The notes under the pieces were generated by a model, which had not been told where the DNA came from, made no database searches, and saw nothing but the letters and a program-made list of their open reading frames with translations. The translations under genes were made by a program, and so were the position numbers. This document shows positions 27,417 through 35,573 of a DNA stretch of 64,000 bases, piece after piece. The stretch is from CAIWHR01 sp963843595. Its GTDB lineage: Bacteria > Pseudomonadota > Gammaproteobacteria > Burkholderiales > Casimicrobiaceae. The stretch spans positions 1-64,000 of the forward strand of contig CAWJLG010000011.1 in the NCBI GenBank assembly GCA_963843595.1. The letters run 5' to 3'. Positions within the stretch are counted from its first letter, which is position 1; every line of letters starts with the position of its first letter.

Positions 27417-28354
27417 TGGAAATCCTGCTTGCCAATCCGCGCGGCTTCTGCGCCGGTGTCGACCGTGCGATCGCGATCGTCGAGCAGGCGCTCGTCCGAT
27501 TCGGCGCGCCGATCTATGTCCGGCACGAGGTCGTGCACAATCGCTTCGTCGTCGACGACCTCAAGGCGAAGGGCGCCGTGTTCGTCGAGGATCTGGCCGA
27601 GGTTCCCGCCGGCGCGACGGTGGTCTTCTCCGCGCACGGTGTCTCGAAGGCCGTGCGCGCCGAAGCCGATGCCCGCGGACTGCGCGTATTCGACGCCACC
27701 TGCCCGCTGGTGACCAAGGTACACGTCGAGATCGCGAAGATGCGCGAGCACGGGCGCGAAATCGTGATGATCGGCCATCGCGGGCACCCCGAGGTCGAGG
27801 GGACGATGGGCCAGTGCGACGGAGGCGTGTATCTGGTCGAATCGGCCGCGGACGTCGACGGGCTCGCGGTGAAGGATCCGCAGAACCTCGCCTACGTGAC
27901 GCAGACGACGCTCTCCGTCGACGATGCCGCCGCGGTCGTCTCGGCATTGCGACGCCGCTTCCCCGCGATCGTCGGGCCGAAGAAGGACGACATCTGCTAC
28001 GCGACACAGAATCGGCAGGACGCCGTGAAGATCCTCGCGCCGCAGGTCGACCTCGTCATCGTCGTCGGCAGCCCCAACAGTTCGAACTCCAACCGGTTGC
28101 GCGAGGTGGCGGCCAACCGTGGCATCGAAGCCCGCATGGTCGATCGCGCGGACCAGGTCGAGCCGGATTGGCTCGCCGGCAAACGACGCATCGGCGTGAC
28201 CGCCGGCGCGTCCGCACCGGAGATTCTGGTGAAGGAAGTGCTCGACCGCCTGCAGACCCTGGGGGCTGCACAGGTGCGCGAGCTCGACGGAGCCCTCGAA
28301 CACGTCGTGTTCCCGATGCCCAAGGGGCTCGGCGGATCGCGTCCGGCGAAGTGA
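27416..28354 (+). CDS. ispH: 4-hydroxy-3-methylbut-2-enyl diphosphate reductase
   Basis: 312 residues from the ATG at 27416, which overlaps the lspA stop. Cluster cysteines are Cys12 in GFCAGVDRA, one in DATCPLVTKVH, and one in ICYATQNRQ; SSNSNRL near the end binds the diphosphate. It performs the last step of the MEP isoprenoid pathway with a [4Fe-4S] cluster. It converges with a DUF2069 gene. Confidence 0.96.
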   Translation: MEILLANPRGFCAGVDRAIAIVEQALVRFGAPIYVRHEVVHNRFVVDDLKAKGAVFVEDLAEVPAGATVVFSAHGVSKAVRAEADARGLRVFDATCPLVTKVHVEIAKMREHGREIVMIGHRGHPEVEGTMGQCDGGVYLVESAADVDGLAVKDPQNLAYVTQTTLSVDDAAAVVSALRRRFPAIVGPKKDDICYATQNRQDAVKILAPQVDLVIVVGSPNSSNSNRLREVAANRGIEARMVDRADQVEPDWLAGKRRIGVTAGASAPEILVKEVLDRLQTLGAAQVRELDGALEHVVFPMPKGLGGSRPAK

Positions 28355-28371
28355 CCGCCGCGCCGCGCGGG

Positions 28372-28743
28372 TCAGCGGCCTTGCGTTGCGCGCCGCTCGA
28401 CGCGAAACGACGCCAGCAAGGCGGCGAACGCCACCGCCGCCACGAGCGCCGCCGCCCACGCGACGAGCGCATGTCGCCCCGATTCGGTGACCCCGCGCAC
28501 GATCCCCTCGGCGGCGTACGGCAGGAGCAACAGGGTCATGCCCTGACGGGCGCGGGTCGTGCCCCGGGCGAGCGCGGGCCAGGCAAACGCGAGCGGCAAT
28601 CCCTTGAGGGCTAGCCACGAGCCGCCGGGCTTGACCGGCGCCAGCCACAACTCCCACAGGCATTCGAGAAGCAGGAGCGCCGCCACGGCCGCGACGGCGA
28701 GCCGGTGCCAGGCGACGACCGCGGCAGCCGAATCGACGCTCAC
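28372..28743 (-). CDS. DUF2069 membrane protein
   Basis: About 123 residues from a GTG at 28743, the first start candidate after the upstream gene's stop (8-base gap); the start is uncertain. Four hydrophobic segments are seen, with WLALKGLPLAF and LLLPYAAEGIVRG matching the DUF2069 pattern of small inner membrane proteins of proteobacteria. Function unknown. Confidence 0.75.
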   Translation of the reverse strand: MSVDSAAAVVAWHRLAVAAVAALLLLECLWELWLAPVKPGGSWLALKGLPLAFAWPALARGTTRARQGMTLLLLPYAAEGIVRGVTESGRHALVAWAAALVAAVAFAALLASFRVERRATQGR

Positions 28744-28751
28744 CGCAATCG

Positions 28752-30299
28752 TCAGCCGACCGCCGCGAATTCGTAGAGTTCGAATCCCGGTCCCTGTTCG
28801 ACCAGCTTGGTCAGCACCGCGACGCCCGTTTCCTTGCCACGCCGCAGCGAAACCGCCTGCTCGAGCCCGAAGCTGCCCGTCGGAACGATGAGCTGCGGGG
28901 GTGAAGCGTCGGGGCCGGTGTCCGTCGGATCCTCGGGAATCACCACGACCGGTGTCATGCTCGGGTTCGCCGTGTCCTCGGCGGCCGCGGCTGCGGCTTC
29001 CGGGTTGTCCGAGAGCAACTCGCAGCCGAACTCGAGCCCGCTGCCTTTGAGCGTGTTGCGAAACCAGCGCACCATCGCGATCTGCAAACCGGTTCGTCCC
29101 TCGACCCGCAGGGCAATGAGATCGCCGATCCGCAGCGCCGTCGGATGCGCATCGGTCTGACGCAGCGCGTAACCGCCCGGCGTGTGGTTGATGACCTGGC
29201 AGTGGGTCATCGTCGGCAGCCCGGTCGGCGCATTGCCGACGCCGGCGTGAGCGCCGCGGCTGTATTGCCAGACGCCGGACAGCCCGGCACACATGACGAC
29301 CCGGGCGCGCGAAGGCAGGCGATTGAACTGGCGCGTGGGCGGGATCGCCCACTGGCGCAGCAGCCGTTTGAGCAGCGCAACGTACTGGAGCCGCGCACCG
29401 GTACCGCGGCCGATTCCCCTTGGCACGTCGCCGCCCGCCTCGAGCGCGCGCAGCTGTTCCTGGAGTTGGAAGGCGAGATCATAGGTGAGCAGAAAGATCC
29501 TGGCGCCCTCGATCGCGCCGCCCTTGTTCGCCGAAAAGGGCGGGAAGTCGTGGCCGACGGGAACGATCGCCACCGCCTTCGCCATTCGGTGCACCGGCGC
29601 GACGTCGGTGAGTTTGGCCCAGTGGCAGAACTCCTGCAGGTACCGGACGACCGTGTCGAGCTGTCCGGGACGGAATCCGTAGGGGTTGGCCAGCGCCAGC
29701 AGCAGTGCCTGCAGGTAGACACGCTCGGGTGTCATCTCCGGCTGGTCGGCGGCGATCGGATGGTGGTGCAGGCCGCGCTCGCGCGAGAACGCATAGACCG
29801 CGTGCGCGTCGAGCCAAGTCTTCTCCGGCACCGGCGAATAGGACAGGTAGCTGTTCGTCAGGATCCTGGCCGTGCACTGAAGGCAGCGATGGACCAGCGA
29901 CCCGAGCAGCCGCGGTCCGGTCAGGTGGATCCGGCGGTCGGCTTCGCGCGCAAGCAGATGCTTGTACGCGACGGACAGCTCGGTCGCGAGACCCAGCGCT
30001 GCCTTGGCCCCCGCGAGCGCATCGCCCGCCAGCGGGTGTGTCGACCGGACGTAGGCCTTCTCGAGTTGCGGCCAGAGGAGCATGGCGGCCGCCCAGTACC
30101 GTTCCGCGAGCTCGAGCCGGCGCGAATCGCTCAGCGCGACGCGATTGATCGCGGCCAGTGAATCGCCGATGATCCCAGCCGCCTCGATCGGATCGCGCTT
30201 GAGTTGCTCGTCCAGCCACGGGAATACCTTCGCGGGACGAACTTCCGGCGGGTTCGTCGGCCGTGCGTCGATTGCCGGCAGACTCAGCGTCAGGGCCAT
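28752..30299 (-). CDS. Large cytoplasmic protein with PilZ-like C-terminal region
   Basis: 515 residues from the ATG at 30299 (longer start at 30371 possible). The N-terminal 300 residues are helical and not a named domain (DPIEAAGIIGDSLAAINR, then long helices). From about residue 335 the sequence turns to beta strands: VINHTPGGYALRQ, then GDLIALR, then MVRWFRNTLKGSGLEFGCEL. This resembles a PilZ domain, which binds cyclic di-GMP, but the usual RxxxR and DxSxxG residues are not intact. A paralogue lies at 35574-37352. I would call it a possible c-di-GMP or signalling protein, with the family uncertain. Confidence 0.6.
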   Translation of the reverse strand: MALTLSLPAIDARPTNPPEVRPAKVFPWLDEQLKRDPIEAAGIIGDSLAAINRVALSDSRRLELAERYWAAAMLLWPQLEKAYVRSTHPLAGDALAGAKAALGLATELSVAYKHLLAREADRRIHLTGPRLLGSLVHRCLQCTARILTNSYLSYSPVPEKTWLDAHAVYAFSRERGLHHHPIAADQPEMTPERVYLQALLLALANPYGFRPGQLDTVVRYLQEFCHWAKLTDVAPVHRMAKAVAIVPVGHDFPPFSANKGGAIEGARIFLLTYDLAFQLQEQLRALEAGGDVPRGIGRGTGARLQYVALLKRLLRQWAIPPTRQFNRLPSRARVVMCAGLSGVWQYSRGAHAGVGNAPTGLPTMTHCQVINHTPGGYALRQTDAHPTALRIGDLIALRVEGRTGLQIAMVRWFRNTLKGSGLEFGCELLSDNPEAAAAAAEDTANPSMTPVVVIPEDPTDTGPDASPPQLIVPTGSFGLEQAVSLRRGKETGVAVLTKLVEQGPGFELYEFAAVG

Positions 30300-30381
30300 G
30301 GTCTTGCTACACGTTGGCGGGACGCCGATTGTAAGCGAACACGGGCGCGCATGCCCGGAACGCCGCGGCAATCGGCGTCGG

Positions 30382-31242
30382 TCAGGCTTCGAGGAAGGCG
30401 ACGACCGGCGCGATCTGGTCGTCGCTCAAGAGCATCGGCGCATGGCCGATGCCGGGAAACTCGACGATCCGGGGTCGCGGGCCGCGTGCGGCCATTTGTC
30501 GCGCGGTCGGCAGGGAAAGCAGGTCGGAATTCGCGCCGCGCAGCACCAGCGTCGGACATCGGATCGCGTCCCACACGCCCCAAAGATCCGGTGGCGCGGC
30601 CTGTGTCCGAAACGGCACGGCGATGCCCGGGTCGTACGCCAGACGCCAGGTTCCGTCGGCGCGCGCACGCACATTGGTGCGCGTGAGGTAGGCCCATTGT
30701 GCGGCCGACAGCGCGCCGAACGGCGCCGACACGGCGCGGATATAACGCTCGGCGTCGTCGAGCGAAGCGAACACCGGATCCTTGCCGAAATATTCGCGAA
30801 TCCTGGCGAGGGCCGCGGGCTCGATGGCAGGGCCGACGTCGTTGACGACGAGCCGCGCGATTGGCGAATTCGCCTGCGCCGCGATCACCATGCCGAGAAG
30901 CCCACCCATCGACGTACCGATCCAGTCGACGGTCTCGGCCCCGCTGCGGGCGATGAGCGCCGTGAGCGTCGTGAGGTACGTGGGAAACGCGTAGTCGTTC
31001 GGATCGGCCAGCCAGTCGCTGTCGCCTCGTCCGGGCATGTCGACGGCGAGGACGCGGTGCGTGGCCGCGAGCCGCTCGGCAACGACGTCGAAATCGCGGC
31101 CATTGCGGCCCACGCCATGGACGCAGACCGCGACCCGGGGATTGTGCGGATCGCCCCAATCGTAATAGACGACGCGATGGAATCCGTGCGGCGAGAGGCC
31201 GGCCAGATGGCAGGTGCGGGGAGCCGTGGCGGTGAGTGACAT
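30382..31242 (-). CDS. Alpha/beta hydrolase
   Basis: 286 residues from the ATG at 31242. The alpha/beta hydrolase pattern is clear: CVHGVGRNGRDF (oxyanion), nucleophile Ser in GTSMGG, an acid in the TLVLRGANSDLL strand, and His in GIGHAPML. Substrate unknown. It is divergent from the lipoprotein gene at 31395; the gap contains TGACGTCA (31291-31298) and GCTTCGCGAAGC (31301-31312), two adjacent palindromes that may be an operator. Confidence 0.85.
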   Translation of the reverse strand: MSLTATAPRTCHLAGLSPHGFHRVVYYDWGDPHNPRVAVCVHGVGRNGRDFDVVAERLAATHRVLAVDMPGRGDSDWLADPNDYAFPTYLTTLTALIARSGAETVDWIGTSMGGLLGMVIAAQANSPIARLVVNDVGPAIEPAALARIREYFGKDPVFASLDDAERYIRAVSAPFGALSAAQWAYLTRTNVRARADGTWRLAYDPGIAVPFRTQAAPPDLWGVWDAIRCPTLVLRGANSDLLSLPTARQMAARGPRPRIVEFPGIGHAPMLLSDDQIAPVVAFLEA

Positions 31243-31394
31243 GGGTGTGACGGTGGTGGAAAGGCGGCCCATCGTCGGCGAAACAAGGCATGACGTCAAC
31301 GCTTCGCGAAGCTCGCAAGTGGCGAAGCCGTAAGGTTTTCGTGGACAATGCACGCTTCGCCTGCTGCCATGGGCGTGAACGAAAGGATCGACTG

Positions 31395-31790
31395 ATGAAA
31401 TGGGGAAACGCGATGGGCGTCGCGTCGACGACCGCGCTGGTTGCCGTGGCGCTCTCCGCCTGTGCGCCCGACGCGCTGCGCAGCCGCCAGGCGACCGGCT
31501 TCAACCTCTATCTCGAACAGATCGCCGGCGCCTGCAAGCCGCTGGTCATTGGCGATCGCGACGTCGGCGAGGCGCTGGTCCGCGGCGGCTTGTACGACGC
31601 CGATTACAACTATTTCTTCGATCTGACGTCGCGGCTTTATTACGGCCAGACCACGCGCGAGGCGTATCGTACGGCCGTCACCGGATTCTTCGGACCCGGC
31701 GCGAGTACGGCGAAGTCGCTGGACTGCATCGTGGCGACGCTGCCGCCGGATCGGCCGGTCCCGCCAGGCGGCCCCGCCACCAAGCTCTGA
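31395..31790 (+). CDS. Small lipoprotein
   Basis: 131 residues. A signal peptide ends in the lipobox LSAC, with Cys23 as the lipid site. The mature part begins with charged residues (APDALRSRQ) and has two further Cys, possibly a disulfide. No family is recognised. The ATG has a good ribosome binding site (GAAAGGA). Confidence 0.6.
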   Translation: MKWGNAMGVASTTALVAVALSACAPDALRSRQATGFNLYLEQIAGACKPLVIGDRDVGEALVRGGLYDADYNYFFDLTSRLYYGQTTREAYRTAVTGFFGPGASTAKSLDCIVATLPPDRPVPPGGPATKL

Positions 31791-31803
31791 TGGCGACGCC
31801 CGC

Positions 31804-32433
31804 TCAGCCGGCGTCGCGCAGCGTTCGGTCGAGGATCAAGAGCATGGCGGCGGTTGCGCCCCAGATATAGCGCTCGCCGAACGGAATGGCCCAATAATCG
31901 CGGCGGCGCGTTCCGAGCATCCGGAAGTGCCGCTGCTGGTTCACCGGGTCCATGAGGAACGCGAGCGGTACCTCGAACACATCGGCGACCTCGACCGGAT
32001 CCAGGGCCAGCGTGAACGGTGGTTCGACCCAGCCTACGACCGGTGTCACGCGATAGCCGGTAACCGTCTCGTACTCGGCGAGTTGGCCCAGCACCGACAC
32101 TCGCGACGGCGGAAGACCGACTTCTTCGGTCGCTTCGCGCAGCGCGGCTGCGGCGAGCGAGGGATCATCGGGCTCCACGCGCCCGCCTGGGAAACTGATC
32201 TGGCCCGGGTGATCTGGGAGGTCGGCGCTGCGCTCTGTCAGCAGGACCTGCAGCCCGTGGGGCCGATTGACCAGAGGGACGAGCACGGCCGCCGCTCTGG
32301 GCTCGCCCTCGCGCCCCGGCAGACGGAAGCCGTCGGAAAGGTTTTGCGCGGTGGCGGGCGCCGGGCGCGCCAGCCGATCGGCGAGCCAGTCGCGCTGGGC
32401 ATCGCGAGGAAGGTGGAAAAGCGGCAGCGGCAT
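31804..32433 (-). CDS. NUDIX hydrolase, CoA pyrophosphatase type
   Basis: 209 residues. The Nudix box is complete: GGRVEPDD, then LREATEEVGL, giving G-x5-E-x7-REUxEExGU. The preceding ADLPDHPGQISFPGG is the hallmark of the CoA pyrophosphatase (NudL) group, which splits CoA to 3'-phosphoadenosine-5'-phosphate and phosphopantetheine. It converges with the lipoprotein gene. Confidence 0.9.
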   Translation of the reverse strand: MPLPLFHLPRDAQRDWLADRLARPAPATAQNLSDGFRLPGREGEPRAAAVLVPLVNRPHGLQVLLTERSADLPDHPGQISFPGGRVEPDDPSLAAAALREATEEVGLPPSRVSVLGQLAEYETVTGYRVTPVVGWVEPPFTLALDPVEVADVFEVPLAFLMDPVNQQRHFRMLGTRRRDYWAIPFGERYIWGATAAMLLILDRTLRDAG

Positions 32434-32497
32434 CGGGACGACGCGGTCGGGCGGGCCCGGCCGCGTCGCCTATTTTACCGCTGGTGGGGCTGCCTGT

Positions 32498-32845
32498 TTA
32501 CGTCGGCAAGTCGAAACGGCGCAACTGCGTCGGCTTGAGATACACGACCGCGCTCGGGCCGAGCGCGAGATCGTTCCACGCCGCGCGCGACAACTCGACA
32601 TTGGCGATTTCGCCCGCATGGTCGAGCGCGAACTCGAGGCGGGCGAGGGGCCCGATCGCCGCGCTGTGCACCAGTCACGCGGGCAGGGCCGCCGGATCCG
32701 GCGGTGCAAGGACCGCGATCTCGCGCGGCCGGGCGAAGCCCGAAACCTCCGCTTCGCCGGGCAATGGAAACCGGGCCAGAAGATCGACGACTATCGCGGC
32801 GCGGTCTTCGAGGTTGGATTGCGGGCGGCGCTTCGTGGCGAGCAT
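32498..32845 (-). pseudogene. Scar: TOBE-like C-terminus of a CysA-type ATPase, with an in-frame stop
   Basis: Directly after the DUF934 stop (TGACATG) a frame opens with ATG at 32845. It codes 56 residues ending GFARPREIAVLAPP and PAALPA, stops at TGA (32675-32677), and continues in phase as LVHSAAIGPLARLEF, then NVELSRAAWNDLALG and VVYLKPTQLRRFDLPT to TAA at 32498-32500. This matches the C-terminal domain of sulfate ABC transporter ATPases (pattern RPHEI, GPVARVEL, VELSRE, VYVRPR). In this group cysH and cysDN normally follow DUF934, so a deletion may have joined the operon to the end of cysA, followed by a CGA to TGA change. Confidence 0.55.
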
Positions 32846-32846
32846 G

Positions 32847-33359
32847 TCAGGTCTCATTCGGATTTTCGATCCGGCGGCGAAAGCGCGGTCGCGGCTCGAG
32901 GGCGGTCGGTGCGTACGAGCCATCGAAATCACCAAGCGACTGCAGCGCATCTTCGGCGCTGCGATCGGCGCGGACCATGAAGGCGTCGAACCCGGCCTGC
33001 TTCAGGTAGAAGAGCTGGTCGCGCAACACGTCGCCGACAGCACGCAGCTCGCCGCGATAGCCGTGGCGTTCGCGCAACAGTCGCGCCGTCGAGTACCCAC
33101 GGCCGTCGCTGAACTGCGGGAAGTCGACGGCGATCACCGGCAGCCGCATAACGTCGTCGGCAAGCGCCTCCGGCGCATCGTCCGGTGCGAGCCATACGCC
33201 GACGTCGCCACGGGCGAGGAGTTGCTCGCGCGCCTCCAGCCACAATTCGAGCGGCACCAGCACCGACCCGGCGGCAGGAAGGTCGGCGAGGGTGGCGACG
33301 TCACGCAGCAGCGCCCACCTATCGGTCACGACGGCGCGGCCCTTAATGAGCTGTGACAT
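32847..33359 (-). CDS. DUF934 protein, sulfite reductase partner
   Basis: 170 residues. The DUF934 pattern is clear: VWLAPDDAPEALADDV, the strand-loop VIAVDFPQFSDGRGYS, then LRDQLFYLKQAGFDAF. It is found almost always next to cysI in proteobacteria and is annotated as an uncharacterised reductase-linked protein. It overlaps cysI by 17 bases, so the two are translationally coupled. Confidence 0.9.
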   Translation of the reverse strand: MSQLIKGRAVVTDRWALLRDVATLADLPAAGSVLVPLELWLEAREQLLARGDVGVWLAPDDAPEALADDVMRLPVIAVDFPQFSDGRGYSTARLLRERHGYRGELRAVGDVLRDQLFYLKQAGFDAFMVRADRSAEDALQSLGDFDGSYAPTALEPRPRFRRRIENPNET

Positions 33360-35001
33360 AGACGCGCTCCTTGAACGGCTCGAGGCCGATCCGTCGGACG
33401 GCGTCGATGAAGCGCTCGTCGTCGTGGCGTCGCTCGAGATAGACGCCGATCAGGCGCGCGATGACGTCGGACATCTCGTCGGCGGTGAAGGAGGGGCCGA
33501 TCACCTTGCCCAGCGCCGCATCGTTGCCCTGGGAGCCGCCGATCGACACCTGGTACCACTCGCCCCCATTCTTGTCGACGCCGAGGATGCCGATGTGCCC
33601 GACGTGGTGATGACCACAGGCGTTCATGCAGCCCGACATGTTGAGATCGAGCTCGCCTATGTCGTGCAGGTAGTCGAGGTCGTCGAACCGGCGCTGGATC
33701 GCCTCGGCGATCGGAATCGATCGGGCATTGGCGAGCGAGCAGAAGTCGCCGCCGGGGCAGCAGACGATGTCGGTCAGCAGGCCGATGTTGGGCGTCGCGA
33801 GTCCGAGAGCCTTGAGTTTGCCCCACAACGCGAGCAGCGAAGCCTGGCGGACGTCGGCGAAGATCAGGTTCTGCTCGTGCGAAACGCGCAGCTGGCCGAA
33901 GCTGTACGCATCGGCCAGATCGGCCACGGCGTCCATCTGGTCCGACGTCACATCGCCCGGCGGAACACCGGTGCGCTTCAGTGACAGCGTGACGGCGGCG
34001 TAGCCGGCAACCTTGTGCGGGAAGACGTTGCGCCTGGCCCAGTTCGAAAATGCGCGGTTGTCCGCGAGCGCGGCGCGGTAGCTCGGGTCGTCGCCGGCAA
34101 GGCTCGCGTAGGGCGGCGGCGCGAAGAAGGCGGCGATGCGCTCGATCTCCTCGTCGGGGACGGTGCCGGCACCGCCGGCAAGATGCGCCCACTCGGCGTC
34201 GACCTCGCGGGTGAACACGGCGGGGGTCAGTTCCTTGACCAGAATCTTGATCCGCGCCTTGTACTTGTTGTCGCGCCGGCCGTACCGGTTGTAGACGCGA
34301 AGGATCGCGTCGAGATAGTTGAGGATTTCCGCGCGCGGCAGGAAATTGCGGACAACGTGGCCGATCACGGGCGTGCGGCCGAGACCGCCCCCGACCAGCA
34401 CGCGGAAGCCGATTTCGCCCGCTTCGCTGCGGACGGCGTGAATCCCGATGTCGTGCACGAGCGTTGCGGCGCGGTCCTGCACTGCACCGGAGACGGCGAT
34501 CTTGAATTTGCGCGGCAGGTAGGCGAATTCGGGATGAAGCGTCGACCACTGGCGGATGAGCTCGCACCACGGACGCGGATCGACGAGCTCGTCCGCCGCG
34601 ATGCCTGCGAAGTGATCGCTGGTGACGTTGCGGACGCAGTTGCCGCTGGTCTGAATCGCGTGCATCTCGACTTCGGCAAGCAGGGCGAGGATGTCCGGCA
34701 CGTCGACCAGCTGCGGCCAGTTGAACTGCAGATTCTGCCGGGTGGTGAAGTGGCCATAGCTCCGGTCGTAGTTGCGGCCGATGTGGGCGAGGGTGCGCAG
34801 TTGCCGCGATGACAGCAACCCGTACGGAATTGCGATCCGCAGCATCGGCGCGTGCTTCTGGATGTACAGGCCGTTCTGCAGGCGGAGCGGGCGGAACTCG
34901 TCCTCGCTGAGTTCGCCGGCGAGGTAACGCCGTGTCTGGTCGCGAAACTGGGCGACGCGTTGTGCCACAATCGTTCGGTCGTATATGTCGTAGCGGTACA
35001 C
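33343..35001 (-). CDS. cysI: Nitrite/sulfite reductase (CysI-like, siroheme)
   Basis: 552 residues. It has ferredoxin-like half domains with RLQNGLYIQ, TTRQNLQFNW, and the siroheme/iron-sulfur cysteines in CCPGGDFCSL (about residue 412) and CMNACGHHHVG (about residue 455). It reduces sulfite to sulfide in cysteine synthesis. The divergent neighbour encodes a CbiX/SirB chelatase that makes siroheme, supporting the role. The rest of the cys operon (cysH, cysDN) is not in this window. Confidence 0.92.
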   Translation of the reverse strand: MYRYDIYDRTIVAQRVAQFRDQTRRYLAGELSEDEFRPLRLQNGLYIQKHAPMLRIAIPYGLLSSRQLRTLAHIGRNYDRSYGHFTTRQNLQFNWPQLVDVPDILALLAEVEMHAIQTSGNCVRNVTSDHFAGIAADELVDPRPWCELIRQWSTLHPEFAYLPRKFKIAVSGAVQDRAATLVHDIGIHAVRSEAGEIGFRVLVGGGLGRTPVIGHVVRNFLPRAEILNYLDAILRVYNRYGRRDNKYKARIKILVKELTPAVFTREVDAEWAHLAGGAGTVPDEEIERIAAFFAPPPYASLAGDDPSYRAALADNRAFSNWARRNVFPHKVAGYAAVTLSLKRTGVPPGDVTSDQMDAVADLADAYSFGQLRVSHEQNLIFADVRQASLLALWGKLKALGLATPNIGLLTDIVCCPGGDFCSLANARSIPIAEAIQRRFDDLDYLHDIGELDLNMSGCMNACGHHHVGHIGILGVDKNGGEWYQVSIGGSQGNDAALGKVIGPSFTADEMSDVIARLIGVYLERRHDDERFIDAVRRIGLEPFKERVYVTAH

Positions 35002-35120
35002 GGCTCGCGCAATCCGTTATGAATGAAGCGCAAGGCTATCGACGACGTTCTATAACCGGAAGTACTTTAGAATCCTAACGTTAAGGCCGGGCGCTATATT
35101 CGTCCGGAAAGGGTTTGGCA
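35002..35120. promoter_or_regulatory. Divergent cysI / cbiX control region
   Basis: 119 bases between the two start codons. TAACGTTA (35076-35083) is an 8-bp palindrome; a TATATT -10-like box at 35095-35100 could serve cbiX, and TTATAG on the other strand (near 35049-35054) could serve cysI. A CysB-type site is plausible but I cannot show it. Confidence 0.3.
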
Positions 35121-35498
35121 ATGCCGGCGACCTCCGATTTCGGAGTCCTGATGTTTGCCCATGGCGCCCGCGACCCGCGTTGGGCGGAGCCGTTCCTGCG
35201 GATCGCCGAGCGCGTCCGTACTGCGGCGCCCGACGTGCCGGTGGAGCTCGCATATCTCGAGCTGATGGCGCCGGACCTCCTGACCGGAGTGCGGCGGCTG
35301 GCCGCGCGCGGAGTGAAGGAGGTTCGCGTCGTGCCGTTGTTCTTCGGGTCGGGGGGACACTTGCGCGGAGACGTTCCCGCGCTGATACGTCAGGCGACGA
35401 CCGAGATGCCGGGAGTCTCGATCGAACTGGCGCGCGCGGCGGGCGAAGACGACGGCGTGGTGGCGGCGATCACGGCGTACTGCCTGCGCCACACATGA
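35121..35498 (+). CDS. CbiX/SirB-type sirohydrochlorin chelatase
   Basis: 125 residues from the ATG at 35121. The small one-domain chelatase pattern is present: FAHGARDPRW (His14), ELAYLELMAPDL, and RVVPLFFGSGGHLR with its second conserved His. It inserts iron into sirohydrochlorin to give siroheme, the cofactor of the divergent CysI. The length fits CbiX-S or SirB-like proteins. Confidence 0.85.
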   Translation: MPATSDFGVLMFAHGARDPRWAEPFLRIAERVRTAAPDVPVELAYLELMAPDLLTGVRRLAARGVKEVRVVPLFFGSGGHLRGDVPALIRQATTEMPGVSIELARAAGEDDGVVAAITAYCLRHT

Positions 35499-35573
35499 TG
35501 GGGTGAGTCAGTTGCTCGACCCACTGGCACTGCTCGACAGTCAGCTACTGAGCCCGGGACGCATTCCGGTGCA

